A stretch of DNA of 64,000 nt from Bacillota bacterium (GTDB lineage: Bacteria; Bacillota; Clostridia; Lachnospirales; Bianqueaceae): NCBI GenBank assembly GCA_017442735.1, contig JAFRZE010000068.1, forward strand, positions 1-64,000, read 5' to 3'. Position 1 is the stretch's first letter. Each line of letters begins with the position of its first letter. This document shows, one piece after another, positions 59,904-64,000 of the stretch. The notes beneath the pieces were generated by a model. That model did not search any database and was not told the DNA's origin. It saw only the letters and a program-made list of their open reading frames with translations. The translations under genes and the position numbers were made by a program.

Positions 59904-61607
59904 ATGAAATTTAAGGACATGCCCTATGCGCGTCCCAACCTTGACGAGCTGAAACAGCAGCTTCAGAAAAACACCGAAGACCTGAAGGCCGCTTCCGATT
60001 ATGAAAGCGCCAGAGCCGCTTTCCTTGCCAACGACCAGCTGGGCCGTCACATCAACACGCTCTCTACCCTGTCGGAAGTACGTCACAGCATCAATACCCG
60101 CGACGAATTCTACGATGCCGAAGCCAAGTTCTGGGCCGGCGCCTCTCCCGAGCTTGCCGAGTACACGCAGGCGTTTACGAAAGCCATGCTGGAATCTCCT
60201 TTCCGGTCGGATTTTGAGAAGGAATACGGCGATCTGATGTTCGTGAATGCCGAGATCGCGCTCAAAGCTTTCTCTCCCGAGATCATTCCCGAACTGCAGA
60301 AAGAAAATGAACTCACGATGGAATATGACAAACTGATCGCCAGTGCCCAGGTTCCTTTCGAGGGAAAGACCTACACGCTGGCTCAGCTCGGCCCCTTCAA
60401 GACTGGTCCCGATGATGCCGTACGTCTGGCCGCGTGGAAAGCGGACGGAACCTGGTACAAAGAGCATCAGGCCGATCTCAACCGCATCTATGACGAACTG
60501 GTCCATCTGCGGGATGCCATGGGCAAGAAGCTCGGTTACGAAAACTACACGCAGCTCGGCTACTACCGCATGAACCGCAACTGCTATACAAAGGAAGACA
60601 TCGCCAAGTTCCGTGAGGCTGTCGTCAAGTACCTCGTGCCCATCGCGAACGAGATCTATCAGCATCAGGCAAAGCGCCTTGGCAAGACTTATCCCATGAG
60701 CTTCGCCGACAACGCGCTGGAGTTTCGTTCCGGCAATCCGCGTCCCTGCGGCAGCGCCGACGACATCCTGGCCCACGGCCTGAAGTTCTACACAGAACTG
60801 TCCCCCGAGACGGCTGTCTTCTTCAAGACCATGATGGATAACGAACTGCTCGATGTCCTCGCGAAGGACGGCAAGCAGGCCGGCGGCTACTGCACCGGTT
60901 TCCCGGATTATTCCGTCCCGTTCATCTTCGCGAACTTCAACGGCACCCAGGGTGATGTTTCCGTCGTTACGCACGAAGCCGGCCACGCTTTCGCCGCCTG
61001 GGAAAACGTGGACCGTGTCCCGTCCGAGTATTGCTGGCCCAGCATGGAAGCCTGCGAAGTCCATTCCATGAGTATGGAATTCTTCGCCTGGCCGTGGGCG
61101 GAAGGCTTCTTCGGACCCGATACCCGCAAGTTCTACTACAGCCACCTGGCCGAAGCCCTGAAATTCATCCCCTACGGCACGATGGTCGATCATTTCCAGC
61201 ACATCGTCTATGAGCATCCGGAATATACCCCGGCCGAGCGCCATGCCGCCTGGAAAGAGCTCCTCGGCATATACATGCCCTGGCAGAAGCTGGACGGCGA
61301 CATCCCGTTCTACTCCGAGGGCGAAGGCTGGCAGCGGCAGCTTCATATTTATGACATGCCGTTCTACTACATCGACTACTGTCTGGCACAGACCGTTTCT
61401 CTCGAGTTCTGGGCTATGATCCAGTCTGATTTCAAAAACGCCTGGGCCCACTATATGGCTTACACCAAGCAGGGTGGTACCCATACCTTCACCGACCTTC
61501 TGAAGAACGCGGGCATGGACAGCCCCTTCGAAGGCGATACCCTGAAGACAGTCGCGGAAGCCGCCAAGAAATGGCTCGACGCCTACGACATGACCGGGAT
61601 CGAATAA
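59904..61607 (+). CDS. M3-family oligoendopeptidase
   Basis: A 567-residue zinc peptidase: THEAGHAF (zinc His about 357 and 361) and EACEVHSMSMEFF (third ligand Glu). It shares the KFKDMPYxRP start and overall layout with the gene at 47543-49474 but lacks the zinc ribbon tail. The start at 59904 has AAAGGAG. No clear promoter is seen between the tRNA-Pro terminator and the start. Confidence 0.94.
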   Translation: MKFKDMPYARPNLDELKQQLQKNTEDLKAASDYESARAAFLANDQLGRHINTLSTLSEVRHSINTRDEFYDAEAKFWAGASPELAEYTQAFTKAMLESPFRSDFEKEYGDLMFVNAEIALKAFSPEIIPELQKENELTMEYDKLIASAQVPFEGKTYTLAQLGPFKTGPDDAVRLAAWKADGTWYKEHQADLNRIYDELVHLRDAMGKKLGYENYTQLGYYRMNRNCYTKEDIAKFREAVVKYLVPIANEIYQHQAKRLGKTYPMSFADNALEFRSGNPRPCGSADDILAHGLKFYTELSPETAVFFKTMMDNELLDVLAKDGKQAGGYCTGFPDYSVPFIFANFNGTQGDVSVVTHEAGHAFAAWENVDRVPSEYCWPSMEACEVHSMSMEFFAWPWAEGFFGPDTRKFYYSHLAEALKFIPYGTMVDHFQHIVYEHPEYTPAERHAAWKELLGIYMPWQKLDGDIPFYSEGEGWQRQLHIYDMPFYYIDYCLAQTVSLEFWAMIQSDFKNAWAHYMAYTKQGGTHTFTDLLKNAGMDSPFEGDTLKTVAEAAKKWLDAYDMTGIE

Positions 61608-61626
61608 ACAACTATAGAATAAAGGA

Positions 61627-61659
61627 AGACCTTGGGCTACAGCTCAAGGTCTTTTTTTG
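61627..61659 (+). terminator. Terminator of the M3 peptidase gene
   Basis: agaccttg (61627-61634) pairs with caaggtct (61645-61652), then TTTTTT. The convergent lgt gene ends inside it (61637). Confidence 0.85.
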
Positions 61660-62431
61660 GAGAGCGTTTTTTATATATGCGAATGATCATCAATACGATC
61701 AACGTGACGAGCGCGATCCACTGTGAAGTGGAAAAAGGCCCCAGACGGCCGCGGATCTCGTCGCCTCTTAAGAACTCGTCCAGGAAACGGATGACCGAAT
61801 AACTGGCCAGATAGATCTCCAGGAGATGGCCGCGGAAGCGGTTCGTCCGGTTGATCCGTCTTTCGCTGCTTTTCGGCGTGACACGGTAAAAGAAAAAGTA
61901 AAGTGTCAGAAAAAGGGCCAGGACAAGGGCGGATTCCAGCAGCTGCACCGGAAAACGGCGAACGATCTGATCCGCCGGGATCTCACGGCTGTGATACAGG
62001 ATGCCATGTTCCCACGGGATCCCGTAACAGCACCCGCCGAAGAAGCAGCCGATCCGGCCGAATGTGTGAAAGAGCGGAAGGGCCATGGAGGTAATGTCGG
62101 CATAGAGGGGAATGCGGTATCTTTTATGCCGTGCCCACACGTAGCCCGCGGCAAGCCCGCCGTAAAGACCGCCGAAATATACCATGCCGCCGAAGAGGCT
62201 CAGAAAACTCCACTCGCCGACATGTTTCAGGTTGGTGATCGCGTAGAGCAGATGGCCGCCGATCATGGTGCCGATCAGCGCGATCAGCAGCGTTTCTATC
62301 ATATAGAAAGGATGCTCGCCGTGTTTTACGGCCTGATGCTCGGCAAACCATCCGCTAAGAAGCATCCCCACCAGGGCCAGAAGGCCGTAGGTGGGGATCT
62401 GTCTTCCTAAGATCTCAATATAAGGTGCCAT
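61637..62431 (-). CDS. lgt: Prolipoprotein diacylglyceryl transferase family protein
   Basis: A 264-residue membrane enzyme that lipidates lipobox Cys, matching the several lipoproteins in the window. HTFGRIGCFFGGCCYG is the clostridial version of the Lgt signature; GGMVYFGGLYGG and FPVQLLES are also present. It starts 6 nt after the DUF4190-like gene, with a weak site. Confidence 0.85.
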   Translation of the reverse strand: MAPYIEILGRQIPTYGLLALVGMLLSGWFAEHQAVKHGEHPFYMIETLLIALIGTMIGGHLLYAITNLKHVGEWSFLSLFGGMVYFGGLYGGLAAGYVWARHKRYRIPLYADITSMALPLFHTFGRIGCFFGGCCYGIPWEHGILYHSREIPADQIVRRFPVQLLESALVLALFLTLYFFFYRVTPKSSERRINRTNRFRGHLLEIYLASYSVIRFLDEFLRGDEIRGRLGPFSTSQWIALVTLIVLMIIRIYKKRSPKKDLEL

Positions 62432-62437
62432 GGGAAA

Positions 62438-63859
62438 TCAGAAATTCCCGAAGGTGCTGGCCAGATACGAGCAGGCGCAAGCCCAGCAGGCCATTGCGAT
62501 CACGGTCAGGGAAATACCGATGATACCGCAGATCAGGCCCGCGGTCGCCATACCGTTGCGTTTGCCGGTGAGGGATCTCTTACCGGACATAATGCCCAGA
62601 ATAATGGCTGCGATCCCGGCCAGCAGTGCGAAGAAGCCGCCGATACGCATCCAGAACATCACGCAGCTGACGATACCGCAGATCATAGAGATCAGGGCCA
62701 TCGTATACCCGGGATCACTGGAAGAGGAAGCCGGCTGCTGATAAGTGTAATTAGGCGCTCCGTAAGGAGATCCGGTACCTTGTCCGGCATAATCGCCGAA
62801 CGTGCCGCGGCCTTCCATCGAGGTCTGCTGACCGGGAACATAACCGGTCGCAAAACCGCCAGCTGCGCCGCTGTACGGGTTGTTCTGCGTTTCAGAAGGA
62901 TTCTGCGGACCCATCTGCTGGGCAAACGCACTTTGGGCGTAAGACGGGTTCGGTTTTGCTTCGATGTTGTTCGGCTGAGACTGCCATGCCGTATCCGCGC
63001 CGCCGGTATAACCGGTGGCAAATCCGCCGACCTGGCCTTCCTGGCTGGTATACGGATGATTCTGATACTGCGGAGGTACTTCGACGCCCTGTCTTTGCTG
63101 ATACTGCTGGAACTGCTGATTCATTTGCGCGGCTCTTTGATTCTGCTGCGCCTGATACTGCTGGAACTGATCCTGCGCCGTTACAGGCTGAGCAGCGGCC
63201 ATCGGGGGAACCGGCGCTACCGGAGGAACCGGGGCTGCCTGCTGAGGCATCGGCTGTACGGGAGGTACAGGAGCTTCCTGCTGAGGCATTGGCTGTACCG
63301 GAGGTACGGGGGTTGCAGGCGCTGTCGGAACAGCAGCAGCTGTCGGAGCAAAATTATCCTGCGCGAAAGGTTTGGAGCCAAAGTCCACGTTCTCCGGCGG
63401 AAGCGGATTGGTCTCGACCGGCTGCCAAACCGGTTCAGGGGTTACGACCGGCTCTGCCGCCGCTTCCGGCGCGGGCTGGATCACAGGTGCTTCCTGTACG
63501 ATCGGCTCAGCCGGCGTATCGGAAATCACGCCAGGCATGGTCTCTTTCAAATATTCCGTCGCGAACTCATCGGTTTCTTTCATAAAATTCATAGCCGCGT
63601 CCGCTGCGGGTTCCAGTTCCGGAACGATCGGCTCAGCAGGAGCAACGATCTCTTCCGCGGCTTCAGATACGACCGGGACGGTTTCTCCCATGGAAACTTC
63701 AGCGGCAACATCCGCTTCTACTTCTTCCGCGATCTCGACCGGCATTTCGATAGCTTCTTCCACAGCTTCTTCGATCGCTTCAGCCGCTTCCTCGGCCTGT
63801 ACGATCTCTTCCTGTGCCATTTCTTCAATCTTTTCAGGGATGTTTTCAAATTCTGACAT
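62438..63859 (-). CDS. DUF4190-like membrane protein with acidic and Pro/Gln-rich N-terminus
   Basis: A 473-residue protein. Residues 1-130 are acidic and Ala/Glu-rich, about 130-360 are rich in Pro, Gln and Gly with repeats of PVPPVQPMPQQ, and the last about 100 residues hold two membrane helices with the DUF4190 pattern (ALISMICGIVSCVMFWM; GKRNGMATAGLICGIIGI). The long soluble part is probably cytosolic and disordered. Function unknown. GGAGACATGATCG precedes the start. Confidence 0.8.
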   Translation of the reverse strand: MSEFENIPEKIEEMAQEEIVQAEEAAEAIEEAVEEAIEMPVEIAEEVEADVAAEVSMGETVPVVSEAAEEIVAPAEPIVPELEPAADAAMNFMKETDEFATEYLKETMPGVISDTPAEPIVQEAPVIQPAPEAAAEPVVTPEPVWQPVETNPLPPENVDFGSKPFAQDNFAPTAAAVPTAPATPVPPVQPMPQQEAPVPPVQPMPQQAAPVPPVAPVPPMAAAQPVTAQDQFQQYQAQQNQRAAQMNQQFQQYQQRQGVEVPPQYQNHPYTSQEGQVGGFATGYTGGADTAWQSQPNNIEAKPNPSYAQSAFAQQMGPQNPSETQNNPYSGAAGGFATGYVPGQQTSMEGRGTFGDYAGQGTGSPYGAPNYTYQQPASSSSDPGYTMALISMICGIVSCVMFWMRIGGFFALLAGIAAIILGIMSGKRSLTGKRNGMATAGLICGIIGISLTVIAMACWACACSYLASTFGNF

Positions 63860-64000
63860 CGATCATGTCTCCTTTCGTTCTCTGATATTTCTCAGGATAT
63901 CATAATTTCTCTGCTTGTCAACTCGATTCCTCGCAGATTTCTGTGGTGATTATACCGCCCTCTGTACGAAGCTGCGCTCTTCTCGCCAATTCGGCACTTT
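63860..64000 (-). other. Upstream region of the DUF4190-like gene and possible end of another gene
   Basis: A minus-strand promoter (TTGACA 63916-63921, 16-nt spacer, TATCCT 63894-63899) serves the DUF4190-like gene. Two minus-strand frames are open to the right edge, one ending at 63950 and one at 63918; either could be the 3' end of a gene outside the window. Which is real cannot be decided. Confidence 0.45.

Noticed and set aside
59832-61484. 550-residue minus-strand frame opposite the second M3 peptidase
   Set aside because: Shadow of a complete zinc peptidase; rich in residues typical of reversed codons.

Overview
The window looks like chromosome of a Gram-positive anaerobe of the class Clostridia, probably a gut Lachnospiraceae or Oscillospiraceae type. 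The reasons are lipobox lipoproteins, strong AGGAGG-type ribosome binding sites, a class B sortase, a clostridial-type Lgt, two M3-family oligoendopeptidases, a riboswitch-controlled ThiT, and an ABC starch system with anchored GH13 enzymes. This placement is inference from gene content; no 16S gene is present. Almost all sequence is ordinary coding DNA. Accessory material is limited to one IS200/IS605-type TnpB element and two intergenic repeat arrays.

Layout. 1-753 is a truncated class A penicillin-binding protein gene (-). 935-13662 is a long minus-strand starch/maltodextrin locus read from right to left: starch-binding lipoprotein, alpha-amylase, pullulanase, small membrane protein, MsmX-like ATPase with an unusual extension, RDD membrane protein, binding protein, and two permeases. 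The lipoproteins would bind and cut starch at the surface and the ABC transporter would import the oligosaccharides. 13828-19131 is a five-gene minus-strand housekeeping group (PIN-like protein, ProS, FakA-like mini-protein, NagB, RNA methyltransferase). 19444-27372 is a plus-strand arginine/carbamoyl-phosphate operon (argC, GNAT, argJ, argB, argD, carB) behind a promoter that overlaps an ARG-box-like site. An array of about nine 40-nt repeat units follows carB.

27896-37187 is a carbohydrate region: a Gfo/Idh/MocA oxidoreductase and a sugar isomerase/epimerase divergent from an AraC regulator; then a ribulokinase-DMT transporter-hydrolase operon; and araM in the opposite direction. A TnpB element carrying an internally deleted tnpA sits in the araB/araM intergenic space. 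37191-49474 is mixed: a lipoprotein, tRNA-Asp, GH2 glycosidase with a double flavodoxin protein, S10 peptidase, a degenerate 41-nt repeat array, RpiB, a GyrI-type regulator, an ACT protein and an M3 peptidase with a Lar-like zinc ribbon.

49679-64000 holds a DUF554 protein, a CorA transporter, a TPP riboswitch with ThiT, a membrane-anchored MerR regulator overlapping a YhfC-type intramembrane protease, a HAD phosphatase, sortase B, SmpB, SecG, YfcE, AroA and an AroQ-AroK fusion. These are followed by tRNA-Pro, a second M3 peptidase, Lgt and a DUF4190-like protein. The points most worth following are the MerR/YhfC pair, the TnpB element with its tnpA scar, the extended ATPase, the peptidase-zinc ribbon fusion and the inverted 40-nt repeat array.
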